Assembly: GCF_028389875.1 (NCBI RefSeq)
Contig: NC_084678.1
Coordinates: forward strand, 16,956,899-17,020,898
Length of the DNA: 64,000 nt
Origin: Rhea pennata
Lineage: Eukaryota; Chordata; Aves; Rheiformes; Rheidae
Direction of reading: 5' to 3'
The notes under the pieces were generated by a model. The model was given only the letters and a program-made list of their open reading frames with translations. It did not search any database and was not told the origin of the DNA. Made by a program: the position numbers and the translations under genes. Every line of letters starts with the position of its first letter. Position 1 is the stretch's first letter. Below, in pieces: positions 36,036 through 47,900 of the stretch.

Positions 36036-39000
36036 CTAGGAGAAAACCACCTGAAGGTTAGAGACGAGGTCCCAGGGTGACACGAGGAGACTGGACCCAA
36101 GCGAGGAACAAACCAGCTAACCCTGCTGCTGCCCCACTCCCTCCGCGGCATCCTGCCCCGACCTGGGCGCTTCTGTCCAGGAACGGCCAGCTCAGGCCAT
36201 GGGCTCCAGCTCACTGAGTCCTGCCAGGAAAGCTGCTGCCCTCGTAACCTGATTTCTGGAGTGTACTTTAACTCATACAGCCACTTACAGCCCAGAGTAG
36301 CTGCACAAACAGAATTGCACAACACTACTCACGTGCACAGCTGCGTCCATAGGGCGCAACTGGCAGCCGAGGCTGCTCGGAGGCATCGGACTCACACCGG
36401 CCCCGCGCTTTGCTGTGGCTAAGGGGGAAAGGGCGAGTACTGCCGGCCTGGCGTGCCTGGCAGGCGCACGACGAGATATACATGTCAGAATAGGTCTTTG
36501 CAGGGAGAAAATGAGGTTGAAAGGGAGAAGGAAAGGACCAAGCATGGCATCGTTAAAAGAAAAGTCCATTTCTGCCAGGTGACTGCCCTGGAAGCCGGGA
36601 CCCAGCTTTCACGGCAGGCAAACTTTCCCAGCAGTGGCCCATCCTATATGGGCCCATCCGACTATTAACCAATAAGGAAGAGATTGACCTGATTTTGTAC
36701 CAGTGTGAACTGGGAACAGTTTCACTGGTTATACTGGGTTGGGCTTGCCTGGACCTTCTGACCCTCCTCCAGACTTGGAGTTTGTTATTTAAGTGGTCCT
36801 GCAATTGTCTGCACAAAAGAGAAGCACAAGGGCCCGTGCACCTTCCCTGCAGAGTGAAATCGTCTGAAGAGCTGGAGTTAAAAATACCGTTCAGCTCCCC
36901 ATTGCTCACGGAGCCTGTTTCTCTTTAAATAGCTCTATGGCCAGGCTGGATCCAGGTGCATTGCTTAACAAGAGGAAAGGGCACGTGCTGCTGCTGATGT
37001 TCATCCGATGTCCTCACTATCCACCATGATCACGCTCCTGGCAAGCGGTGAGGAAAGGGCACGTGCTGATGATAGAGGTTTTCAGCTGGTGCCCACTTCC
37101 TCCACCAGGTTCACACTCCTGGCGAGTGGCTCATGGCATGAGTCATGCTTCTTAAGGAGAAGCGCCACACGTTTGCTAGGCCAGTTTGTTGAAATACTTT
37201 TGCATAAAGCTCTTAGGAAGCTGATGATTGAAAGATGAACTTGTCTCATACATTGCTGGAGGGAAAATCCTTCTTGCTGCATGGCAGATGAAGGGAAGCT
37301 CTTGTTTTTTGAAGTCCAAGACTGTGAGGATTCACTGACATCAGAGGAACAGACCTTGTCTCCTTCATATATCAGCTGTACATTCAGGGTAGAGCAGGTG
37401 GTTTCACAGAGCTGCCTGGTTCACCTTAACTGATATCAAGGCCCTTGAGTCAGCTTGCATGTGAGAGACCCGGACCTGGCCTCTTTCTCATCCCCTAAAT
37501 TGTTGAGGACGCAAGTTACAGGACAGCTCTCAGGAGCCGTCCCGTCGCTCTCCCGCCTCTCCTGCCTGATCTGTGCCAAGTGAAGGCTCTTGCCCAACTT
37601 TCAGGCTCCAGTGAAACTCAGCGCTCGTTTGGTGGTGTCGCTGTGAAACAGCTGATGCAGCATCATTGTTTTTTCCACATAACAGGCCAAGATCCAAGTT
37701 ACACTGAGGCTCAGATGTATTTTGTACCTTGGAGTCAACAATAAGGATTTCTGGAAAGACAGGCTGAAAGACCAGGAGAGGAAACGAAACCAGGCCAGCC
37801 AGGGACTGATCTGAGTGAAGACCAGCAGGCGCTCTGGTGGTATTGCCCTTCACCTCGGGTACGTTTACAAGATTACAAGCAACCAGTTATCATTGCAAGC
37901 AATCAGCTGTGGGCAACAGAGCAAATAACTGAAAGAACCGCCTGTGTGTGCTGGCAGCTTTCCCTGGTTATCAAAGTCGCTGCTAAACACCCATAGGATT
38001 TTGTTGCCAACTCCATATTCTCAGTGGGCAAGAAACCTGCATGTGGTTTGCTCCCAAAGCCTGGATGAGAAACGGTTGTCGCTCAGACCCTGTACTCATT
38101 CTGTGTCCTAATGCAAAAGTACGTAAAGGTGAGGGAGAGAGAGACTATATTTTAATCCTCTGTAGTTATCACTCCATACTTTTAAAAGTAATTTTATCTC
38201 AATTGTCATCCACATAGAAAAAGACACCAGAAAGTTCATGCTCGCCCCAGCAACAACGCAGCTCCAGCATCTCCCTGCTCTGCCCACAGAGACCCCTGTG
38301 CCAGACCGGCCGGCGGCGTGCCCACGGGCTCACCTGGTCCCTGCGTGCTGTTGCCTCTCCCCATTCTGCAGGACGTGCAGAGCGTGTCGTGGTACTGATT
38401 TCCTTGGACGTTGGTTATCTTCCCCTGCTGCGAGCAGTCCTGGTGGGCCTCGCACAGCTTGGTGCTGGAGCTGGAGGACGAGAAGAATCCCTGGGGGCAG
38501 GGATGACACTGGGTGTTCTCGAAGGGGGTACCTGGGCACGAGGGCAGCAAAGGGAGTGTCAGCATGTCCCTCCCCAGCCACACACCTGTGTTTGCAGCAG
38601 TGACCCAGCAAACGAGCAAGCTCAGAAGTTGTGGCCAGCGTCAGCTGAGCAAAGAGCATCAGACAGCATTTGAGCATAAGGGCAGTATGTTTCAGATGGT
38701 CACCATTTGTAGCCCCCCCCCACCCCTTGAAAAGTGTGTGTCCAACTGCAGGACAAACAGCAGCACTTTTTCTAACCATTTTCCAAGAACTGATGCCTAA
38801 ACATTTGACACATGCCGAAACAGTCCTTTGATTCGCAGTGTAACGCAGCTGGGAGGCTTCTAGCCAAGCGAAAGTAAAAGTTGCTGAGGGCTTCAGTGCT
38901 CTGCTTGCTTTTGCAGTGCTGCGTTTTTCTAGTAAAGGCTCAGGGCCAAACCAGCTGCCTTTTCACCCAAATGACATGCCAGCAAGACTCTGTCCAGGGT

Positions 39001-41105
39001 GTCTTTTGTATTCTTTGAAATAAGAGGTAATGACCTTGTCACAATCACATTTCACACCCATTTTCATCTCCTCTTCATACGGCTAGAGAAGAGCAAGGTT
39101 TTTACCTTGTTGCAGCCTCCTTCAGGCTATTTCTTTGACTTTAACGGTAGATATCCTAGCCAGCCCTGATGATGACCCCAGCATGTGGTTCAGTATTTGT
39201 AAATGGGAAACAAAATAAAGACAACTTCCCTAGAGGAACCGCACACGTATCAGAGAATTCTGCTCCAACGTGAAAGCCAACAAGGTCTGCCCAAGCCATT
39301 GGAGCTACTGCCCCGAAGTGACGACTGCACCCGCCGAAGCCCTGCAAAGCGCCGCCGTGGCACTGCCTTCCCCGCGCCCCGGGTCCCGCTCGGCCAGGCG
39401 CTCGCGGCCTCTGCGCTCTTCCCATCCGCAGTGAAGCTCTGCCCTTCCTGGGGGAACTGGGACATCTGGGCTGCAGTGCTGTAACGCCCCCCGCAGTGAA
39501 TTAGTAAATAAATAAAATAAAAATTGCTTCTCCCCACATGTCCCAGCTTGCTCACATGACTGCTCAGTGCTAAAACCAAGCCTCCAGCCAAATGTAATCT
39601 TTCAATTTCACGGGATTTTCCCACACTGTTTGGAAAACTAGTTCACCTTTTGCTGAATCACTGCATTTTGTAACTGTCATTTCCTACAGAAAAAAAAAGA
39701 AAACTATCAACCTCAACCATAAGAATCATCTAAAGACAAGAGATATTTCTCATCTGGCCTTTAAGCCTTAAGTGCTTGTGTGTCATAAATGGAAGAATTG
39801 CCAAAAGTCTCAATGTCTTTAAAACACAAAGCAAAACATGCCGCTTTCACCCATGCTACCCACACTGTCTTATTTTACTCAGCTGTGGTTTCCAAAAAGA
39901 CCAGTCTTTGGTGACTCAGGGGAGAGTGAGAGGGAAATATGCTTATATGCAAATTGTATTTTTAGAAAGCGTATACAGACGCACCAATGGAGGCAACTAA
40001 GGAACCAGATAAACCTATGTTAAGGAAACAACTGAAAAAAAAAAAAAGCCCGTTAATCTTTCATGGTATGTGTCTCACAAGTCCCAGACTTGCAAATCTC
40101 CCTGAGACACAAATCTTTGCAAGGCTGATTTTACTGTTTTGCAACCTGCCTTACTCATTTATCCATTTTGTGTTTTAAATATAACCTATGTAAATGACAC
40201 AATTAAAAACATACAAGCCAACCCTGGAGCTACATACATTCACCAGCTCTGCATTATATCATAAGCAGTGCTTTTCAGTCCAGATAACTGGCATTTCATA
40301 CCTCAAATTCTTAGCTACCTACCTGCAAGGGAAAAGAGAGTGGACAAACTAGTAGGAACTACCAAAGCATTTCCACCTGCTCAGAGCAGGTATTTCAGAG
40401 CATGTTGCTGCTGGACAGGAACAGTGAATCATTTCCCAGAGTTGGCCAGATCTGCCTGGTGAAGTGAGCGCCTAGGAATTACCATGTCTCAAATATGGTG
40501 CTGGGGTGTTTCAAGGGTAGCAAGAGAAAGTGTCAAAAAGTAAAATAAATAAATAAATAAAAAGCTCCTAGGAAAATAGGCCATGAGCAGAGGGAATAAG
40601 CTGAACTACAGCAAATCATTGGCTGTTCTTTTTCTCCTAGATTTTAGCCTCCAGCAGTCACATCAGACTACGGTAAGATGCTCACAAGCATACATGCCTC
40701 TGCCCCAGCAGTTCTGCTAGGATACATACCCAGTTTAAATACACCAGAGCCCGGAGGACACTCAGAGTGTCTGACGCAGAACTCCATTTCTGAATAATAG
40801 CCCTCCTGGCACTGACATACTCTGTTGTGGGTGGAATTGCACTGCTGCACTTCTACCTGCTTCTCCTCGCAGATGACATTACAGTACCGGCACTTCTCCA
40901 GGTAGTTCCAGTACTGCGTGTAGTGCAAATCCGGGCAGGGCTCGCACACTGTCGGCCTCTCTCTGGTGCAGTGCTGTGCCACGAAGGTCCCTGGCGGGCA
41001 CTGCTGGCAAGTAATTTTTTCATTTGTCACAGCATCCTTCCATTGGTAGGTGGGTTGGAAGCTGGAGCTGAGTTCAGCCAGTAAGAGGAAGAGAGGAACA
41101 AGCAT
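35755..41105 (-). CDS. TNFRSF6B: TNFRSF6B: decoy receptor 3 (complete, 3 coding exons)
   Basis: Coding exons: 41105-40730, 38531-38334, 36035-35755; 855 bases, 284 residues (283 with the alternative acceptor), against 300 in human. It is a secreted TNF-receptor-family decoy that, in human, binds FasL, LIGHT and TL1A and blunts their signalling (family knowledge). Visible parts: signal peptide MLVPLFLLLAELSSS; cysteine-rich repeats starting at C33 (CQQCPPGTFV), C72 (CRYCNVIC), C97-C116 and C134 onward; and sequons NST at N90 and near the end of exon 2. No transmembrane segment follows the repeats, consistent with a soluble protein. The C-terminal region (VIDFVAYQNI to VRERFLLY) matches the human tail, which carries the heparan-sulfate-binding function; here it is rich in Lys and Arg. 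The start is chosen as the first ATG after a strong acceptor. RTEL1 lies upstream on the same strand, as in human. Confidence 0.96.
36972..37130. repeat. Imperfect 78-bp tandem duplication carrying CACGTG
   Basis: Two copies begin with GAGGAAAGGGCACGTGCTG at 36972 and 37050. They end with related blocks (ccaccatgatcacgctcctg; ccaccaggttcacactcctg), while the middles have diverged. CACGTG lies at 36982-36987 and 37060-37065. Confidence 0.8.
38334..38531 (-). CDS. TNFRSF6B: TNFRSF6B second coding exon
   Basis: It completes G126 and encodes TPFENTQCHPCPQGFFSSSS through DTLCTSC and RGNSTQGP. It ends in phase 1. Acceptor GTGCCCAG|GTACC, donor ACCAG|GTGAGC. The six-Ser stretch and CHPCP/LCTSC blocks match human DcR3. 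Confidence 0.95.
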
Positions 41106-41108
41106 CCA
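40730..41108 (-). CDS. TNFRSF6B: TNFRSF6B first coding exon (signal peptide and N-terminal Cys-rich repeats)
   Basis: The acceptor TTGCTATAG|TGG comes after a long pyrimidine tract (A-rich on the plus strand, 41119-41152). The ATG follows at 41105-41103. It encodes residues 1-125 plus one base of G126. The block YTQYWNYLEKCRYCNV is nearly identical to human DcR3. Donor CTGG|GTATGT. Confidence 0.95.
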
Positions 41109-42165
41109 CTATAGCAATTAAAAAAAAGAAAAAGAAAAAAAAAGAAAAAAGTACAAAAAGTTATTAGCTTTTGCTTGTTTTTTGTAGAGACAGGAGCAAT
41201 AACATGGCAGCTGCGTTACAGAACTAGCTCTTGGTTATCATTCTAGGTGCAAGAAATTATTCTTTAGCCTCACATTCTCCCTCCAGCAGCAAAGCAATAG
41301 TGCTACTGGGGACCAGACTCACCGCATCGCAGGTACCTCTCCTCCCTTGGTCACAGGAACGCCCTTCCCAAAGGCCACAAAGCCTGCATGGACCCACTGC
41401 TCTTTTCAGCAACAAATACAATTCCAGCACACTCTCCTTCTCTGACTTTTTACTCCAGTAAAATCCCAACCATTCTGGGTAAGGCTTTCCCATAATAGGA
41501 ATCCAAAAGGAAGAAGTTTATCGAAAAAGTAAATATTAGTGTTTTCCATTGAACTCTGAATTTTTTTGGTTTCCAAAAACCAAACCCAGACACTCAGTAA
41601 GGCACTGGAGGACCCCAGAACCTCACTTGTGCTCTCTTTCCTTTTCAGAGCCCCTTAGACTAACCTCAACAGCAGATGGTACGTTACCTTGGATGGATGT
41701 CTCACAGTCAGCGTGCGGTAGGAGAGCATAGCATCAAGGGTTTCAGGGCAGCGCGCTCGGAAATCTGGGGATTCAGAGAGGTCTCCTCAGTGGTCTGAGC
41801 TGGATCTAAGAATTAACTGCTGCGCTTGAGCTCCTCTCCTGTTTAACAGCACCGCCGGACTGGTCCTCCAGCTGCAAAGCAGTGAGATGTCGTTACGGGG
41901 GGTTACGGAAGGTTGAGCGATCTCAGACTCCAGCACGCTTCCCAAGCGGCCCCTCCGGGAAGAGGGCTCCCACCGAGCCCAGCAGCACAAGCCCGGGCCG
42001 CCGCCGCCGCCAACCCCACCGCGGCGCCCGCGGCCGCCGGGACGCGCCGGGGCCGCCGCCGCCGCCGCCGCCCCGCTGCCGCCGCGGCGCTCGCGGGAGG
42101 CGCCGGGGCTCGGCACCGCCGCCGGCCCCGGGCTCCCCCGGCCGCGGGCTCCCGCCGGGCCTTAC
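41109..42165 (-). other. TNFRSF6B: TNFRSF6B 5' UTR intron (inferred)
   Basis: The only intron that joins the strong donor at 42166/42165 in the CpG island to the acceptor at 41109-41110. The left half is ordinary sequence. The right part (about 41930-42165) is extremely GC-rich with CCG repeats. Confidence 0.5.
41999..42090. repeat. CCG/CGG trinucleotide-rich tracts
   Basis: Several short (CCG)n runs, including ccgccgccgccgcc near 42000 and 42053-42070, lie in the CpG island, in the inferred 5' UTR intron of TNFRSF6B. Confidence 0.85.
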
Positions 42166-42196
42166 CGCGCCGCCGGCCCGCACCGCACCGCACCGC
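42166..42196 (-). other. TNFRSF6B: Probable non-coding first exon of TNFRSF6B
   Basis: Its low end is set by the donor GCGCG|GTAAGG. Its high end is a guess, about 30 bases downstream of TTTAAA. The exon consists of five-base GC repeats (GGAGC and GGTGC units). Confidence 0.4.
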
Positions 42197-42297
42197 TCCG
42201 CTCCGCTCCCCGCGAGGCACCTTTAAAGCCGCAGCCCGCCCACCGGCCGCGGGGAAGACCCCCCTTGCGCAAGGCCCGGCGGCGGCGGCGGCATCCC

Positions 42298-42319
42298 GGG
42301 CCGGGCCGGGCCGGGCCAG
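42298..42319. repeat. (GGGCC)n pentanucleotide repeat
   Basis: Four units of CGGGC/GGGCC lie in tandem next to further CCCGCC and CCGGCC blocks. It is G-rich on the plus strand and prone to G-quadruplex or R-loop formation. Confidence 0.8.
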
Positions 42320-42481
42320 CCCCCGCCCGGCCCGCTCCCCCTCTCCAGCCCCGCCGCGCTGCCGCTCGTGTGCCTATACCAACGGGAGAGGTTTCACTCC
42401 CGTGCGGGGCATTTGCTGTACGGGGCAAGGAAGCAGGTGGGATTTGTACTGTTGCAAATTTTACGCTGATCATTTTATGCG

Positions 42482-42510
<29 letters not shown>
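42482..42510 (+). repeat. Poly-T tract
   Basis: A run of 29 T just outside the TNFRSF6B CpG island. No retroposon body was recognised next to it. Confidence 0.9.
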
Positions 42511-42513
<3 letters not shown>

Positions 42514-44486
42514 TTGCTGGGGAAACGTAGGGAAATTCCCCCATGTACACTCTGTTCCCTAGCTGTAAGTGTTAAATGACTTCCCAGTAACTGCGTTTCT
42601 GTGTCTTGCTATTTTGGGCGCTGTTTCCCTCCAAAAAGAGCCCAGATGCTCCCCATTTCTCACTGCCCCCCAAATCACTGCCGTGGTCAGCCCCCTTGCT
42701 CTCCCAGGGCTCCTGTCATCTCCTGCACTCTATACTTACTAAGAAATTCACATTAACTCTGTAAAAACAGCCAAAATTTACAGTAGCTAGGCAATGCCTC
42801 CTCAAAAGCAGGTTCACAGCTTTAGCTTTCTGGTTTCAGGAGCACAGAGGATGGCAGGCTACCTCCAAAGATAACACTAACATGTAAATACTTGCCTTGG
42901 CTTTTGTGGGATAACAGCGTCCAGACAAAGTCAGGATTTAAATATGCTACAAATGATATTTTGGCAGAAGTCCTGGACTCTGAGGATTTCTACAAAAGCA
43001 GAACGTAGCCATACCAGTACACTGTTCAGCAGATCCCCGTAAGAACGCAATTGCCAGCACCTCCTCACACTGCCCATGCTTAAATGAGTCAAAATTGGAC
43101 TTTGTCCTTCTGCTCCGTCTCACAAAACTCCCTCTCAAGCCAAGGAAAGCCAGGGGCTCATTGGCAAACTGCTTTATGTGCTACCAAGGACACATATCTT
43201 GGAGAGCTCACAGTCTCCTCGCTCCGTTTCTGCTACACCTGATCTGGTCCCTGCATTGCCAGCGCAGAGAAAAGGACCAAGAGCATTTATCTTCTCTTCA
43301 GCGTAAAAGCACGAGCGCTGCTCCCGAGTGAGCCCACGGAAAAGCACCACGCGGTCCACATCTGAAAGCCTGACTTCGTGTTTCCTCTCAGCAACCTCGT
43401 CCCCTAGCATGAAGGGTGCCAGAAAGCAATGAGGAAGGGGAACGCTGCAACCGATTCCACAAGAGTTAGCTGAGAAACAGCTTGCCCATTTTCCTCCCTC
43501 CTTTTCACATTTTCAACCAAAAATAAGAGAGAAAAAAAAAACCATATCTGCTCACCAGTTACATCCTAAGACTCAGCACACTCCTCTGGCAAGCTTGCCA
43601 TTTTGTATTACAGACCTTTTAATTTTGCACTTTGCCATCCCCAGCTGCAAAGATGGCAAACGGGCGTCCTGGGGGACCCACCGCCACTGCCCGTCACACG
43701 AATCCCACCAGCTCTCCCCTAAGGACACATCCCCCAGCCCACAGGGCCCCGACCGTCACCCTTCTTCAGGCAGGTCTCTGCCCTCCTAAACCTGCCAGAT
43801 TAAAGTGCTGGCTTTCTACCAGAATAAAACACCGGGTAGTTTTTATAGTAGTAAAGCACCACCACTGCTGCAATCTCTCAAGAAAACCATGGAGATAATA
43901 AGCAACCAGCTGCCAGCAAAGTCTTGCTTATTCAGAATAAAAGTGTGTGAGAGATCAGCCTTAAAACAATAACCAGTTCCTAAAAACACTTGCTTAATAC
44001 GTACAGCTTGTGAAGCATCTCTACGTGGAGACACTGCAAAGCCTTAAAATATCCCCCCGCAAGTCACTTTCGTGGAATTACTGCCTAGATTTGTGTTGTG
44101 CTGCCGCCAGGTCCAGCTTTGCTGCCCGTTATGCAGACATTTGGACAAGGCTGAACCAGGCTACGTGCCTCTTTCTAAAAAGAAAAAAAAACACAAAGGC
44201 ACTTCCGTACATTTGCGTGTTCCTGCTGGGGCTCCGGGTGAATTTCCCGCCGTCGTTTCAGTTGCAAGAAAGATCTATTCAAGCATACAGTTGTCAACAA
44301 GGCCACAAAGGAATACAAAATATTTATAGAACCAGTTTATAAAGCCAACACGTTCATAATAAAATAGGATTCTCTAGCATCTGTTACAGTTTAAGATTTT
44401 TCTCAAAGGTCTCCTATTTTCCTACACACTCTTTTGTATTGGTTAGCTACTACAGCTAGGCACTTCTGAGTACCAAATATCGGACT

Positions 44487-44936
44487 TTTCATAGAACCAC
44501 ATAAAATTTTAGGTGGGAAAAGACTTCTGGAGGTCTCTAGTCCAACCTGCTACCCCAAACAGAGCCAACTTCAAAGCTAGATCACGTGGCTCAGCTTGTC
44601 CAACTGAAGATTTCCAAGGACGGCAGCTCCCCCCTCTCTGGGCCCCTGTTCCAGTGCTTGCTCGCTCTCCCACATGAACATTTCTTTCCTTATATCCTGT
44701 TGGAAATTCCCTTGCTGAACTTATGACTTGTCACTCATCCTTTCACCATGAGCCTCTGAGAAGAGTTTGACTCCATCTCCTCTACAGCCCCCTTCGGCAG
44801 TGGAAAATCTCCCTCCGAAGCAGCTTTCTCTTCTCTAGGCCCTGCATGCTCCGTTTTCCTGGCCTCTATTCCTTCCTCCACCACCATGACCACCTCATAG
44901 GAGCCCCTCCACTGGACTTGCTCCTGTTTGCAAACA
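44487..44936 (-). repeat. Diverged CR1 LINE 3' fragment
   Basis: The plus strand shows reverse-complement CR1 blocks in order: 'ctctagtccaacctgct', 'tctgggcccctgttccagtg', 'catgaacatttctttcctt', 'tcttctctaggccctgc' and 'ctccactggacttgctcc'. The element's sense strand is minus. It is older than the ZGPAT intron copies; a 5' break is placed near 44936. Confidence 0.8.
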
Positions 44937-47900
44937 TCTTCTGTACTGGGCAGCCCAACACCACAGTCAGTGGCATTCTGCACATTTGCAGAGCTGTGTT
45001 ACGACTGTGACCAAGACATGGGTCTGAATTGTAGTCACGTATAAGAGCATCCTCTTTGTTTGCAAAGCCCGGGATCCTTATGTGCTCCCCTCTCGAAACT
45101 CGGAATTCCCAAATATTTTTGTTGCACCTGAATAGTCAAAACCAAATTGTGTATTTTTTGCTTTTCAAAAAGCAAACATTAAGTGTCTGGAAACCCAACA
45201 GAAAGCCGCAGTGAGAAGGTTAGAGAATGTGGAAGTTTTCTCCTCAGGCACCAGCAAGGTTCCTAAGTACCCTGCAAATCATTAGACAGTTAACAAATCA
45301 GATTTGAGCACTGGCCTTCTGCAACACCAGATTTAATGTCTGAGATAGAAAGAAAAAGCTGTCACACCTCCAGACCTAAATCATTGTATCTACATCAAGT
45401 GGATGGTGAATGCACTTGGATTTTGCTGTTAACACGGTTAAAGATCAAGCCTACAATGGTTAAATATTTACCCAAAAAAAAAAAGAAGAAAACCCAAACC
45501 AGTTTTCTATGAAAGGAAAGTAAATCCCAATGTTCAGAAGGAATCTAAAGCTTTTTCTAGTGAGATCAGCTGCTATCCAAGATGGTTAAAGAAAAACTGT
45601 AGCCAAGGTGTTGATCTGACTCTTGCTAGGGTCAAAGTGCGTCCAAATATTTTGTTTGAAAAGAACCATCAGTAAGCGAGCCACATGGCATAGGCTGCTT
45701 TCACTTGCAGGGAAGTGTCTCTGTGATCAAAAGCTGCAGAACGATAGAAACATAAAGCAGGGAGGGATTAGACTTGCTACGTAACGCACAGCGGAGTGGG
45801 ACTTCTACAGTGCTTTATTGTCAGTATATTGATTCAGCCGGGAGCAAAAACACTTAACCAGCTGCAGTTTTATAATCCTTTGCTCACAACATCTGGTTCT
45901 AGGGCTTTTGAGAGGGACTTTGCACTTCCCCCAAAATGTTGCTGGTAACTGGTTTTATCATGTTTGGCAACCTAAACAGAACAAGTGATGAGCTAGCTTT
46001 TACAGGCTGTTCTCTAAAATTGATTTTAATTTTACTGCTGTTTATCTCACTTGTACACATACTTGTAGGTTCCAAACGTAATCCTGATGAGCTGTAACCC
46101 CGTCTGCTGGGGCTTTGCTTCCTCAATTTGATACGTTTAAACACTGACATGATGCAACTAGCCTGCACACTGTCCTTTGGGCCCCTTCTGTGATGGGGGC
46201 ACATTCCTTTGAGAGAGGATTCTGCTCAGCAAAACCACCAGCTTGCATCAAGCACAAAGCTTCAGGTTTCAATTTACGCAGTTGGAGAGTTTGTGTGAGA
46301 CCTCTTATCTGAGTTTCACCTCATCTGAGGACAGTCTGCCATTCTGCAGTTTAGTGCAAAAAACAGTACATTTCCTTATCAGGTAGCCAGAAGCTTTTTT
46401 TCCCCCACTTTCTTATCACGGACTTCATACGGACTTTTAGTCTGTTATTCACTCTTACTGACCCATCTAGACTTTTCCAAGAAGCTGTGGCAGAAATCAT
46501 CTCATCTAGACTTTCGCAAACTTGTGAGTAGGTTGAAAACATAAATACTGCACAGATAAATACTGAAATTCTGCAGCATTGTAAAATGACTACGTAAAGT
46601 GTTTATCTGAATGGCTTCATTTCTTTCACCATCTTCCTCGATATTCCACAGCAATGCCCCCTCGTCCCCCCAAAAGCACATTAACCTCCTTTACCATGCT
46701 GTTTGTTAACCAAAACCTGTGATCTGGACACAGCAATCCACAAGATATATTAAGCAAATGTGGATGGCAAATCCTGGATGGGGAGTCCCTGTACCCCACT
46801 TAGGAGCACCGAGCTGCATGCATGCAGCACAGCAGGAAACACCAAGAGGCTTCTCACCATACTGCAGTGCAGTGTTATCAACTCTCAGTTCTGAATTCAA
46901 TAATAATGAAAAATAGTCAGCTTAACTTTCCTGAAGAGCAAAATGAATTCTCTTCCCCATGCAGTCCGTTTCTTTTAGAGAGACAAGAATCTGGTAAAAC
47001 AACAACCTTCGCTTATTCTTTTCCTGTCCTTTCTTTTAGACGACCAGCTAACCTCTGAGCCTGAGTTTGTGGGATCGCTGCCCCGTCACTGGAAGCAGCA
47101 GCTCTACTCGTTACCCACCGGCTGCCCCGAGCGGCGAGCCTAGAGGAGAGGTGCAGCATCGGATCCTCAGGGCTCAGGTGTAACTTGCCCACACAGGGCA
47201 CCAGACCACTGAGAGCTTCAGGGTGGCCTGAAACAGCATTTTCACAACCGTTTTTGCAAAAATCGTGTTTCTCACTGCTATACAGAGAAAAGCCTGAAAA
47301 GCAAAGAGATTCCACACACTCCATCAGCAGTTGCTTATCCAAACAAAGGTACCGTTCATCTCTTTCCTGGTAAGACACTGTTTTTTCTGACTCTTTTCTG
47401 CTTTCTGTCAGATTTGATTAAGAAAAGGAGGGGAAAGTCCCGCACCCCCTTTTTCAATGACACCGCTAAAATTGAATGCAATATTCCAGATGTAGTCATA
47501 CCACTGCAAGGCAGGGGCAATACAGAGGGATTAATATTTGTTTCCTCCATGATGTGTAACTCATGTGTCATTTGTTTCCCAAAATCAGAGGAGTGCCCGT
47601 TACAGGTTTTCCTCCCACTGAAGACTTGTGCTTTGGATCAGTTCCTGTAACTCAGTACCACAACGCAGATTTATCTGAAACAGTTCTTATTTTCATTTTC
47701 TGGTCTTCATAATGTATTATCCATGTCTTTCCTTGTAAAAGCAACTTGTTTCAAGATGACTAAAGATTACTATCTGCCTCTTGCAGCACATCCTGACATC
47801 TGGTTCCTGGTGATCCTCTTCTACAAGGTTTTGCTGGATGTAGGAGAGGGGTGTTTGTGTGCGTGTGCATGTGTACATGCACACGTGCAAGCAGCAACAA

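Larger units (their letters stand above)
36036..40729 (-). other. TNFRSF6B: TNFRSF6B introns between coding exons
   Basis: The two introns are 36036-38333 and 38532-40729, about 2.2-2.3 kb each. The first holds an imperfect tandem duplication at 36972-37130. No other coding or RNA gene was seen. Confidence 0.8.
41935..42380 (-). promoter_or_regulatory. TNFRSF6B: CpG-island promoter of TNFRSF6B (inferred)
   Basis: Very high CpG density over about 440 bases. On the minus strand a GC box (GGTGGGCGGGC, near 42235-42245) precedes a TTTAAA element at 42222-42227, and a near-perfect donor, GCGCG|GTAAGG, lies at 42166/42165. That spacing fits a start near 42195 and a short non-coding exon. The island could also drive a plus-strand transcript. 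Confidence 0.6.

Noticed and set aside
41882-42530. Open frames of 100-205 codons on both strands
   Set aside because: Low-complexity GC repeats of the TNFRSF6B island; frames run through CCG and T runs and overlap on both strands.
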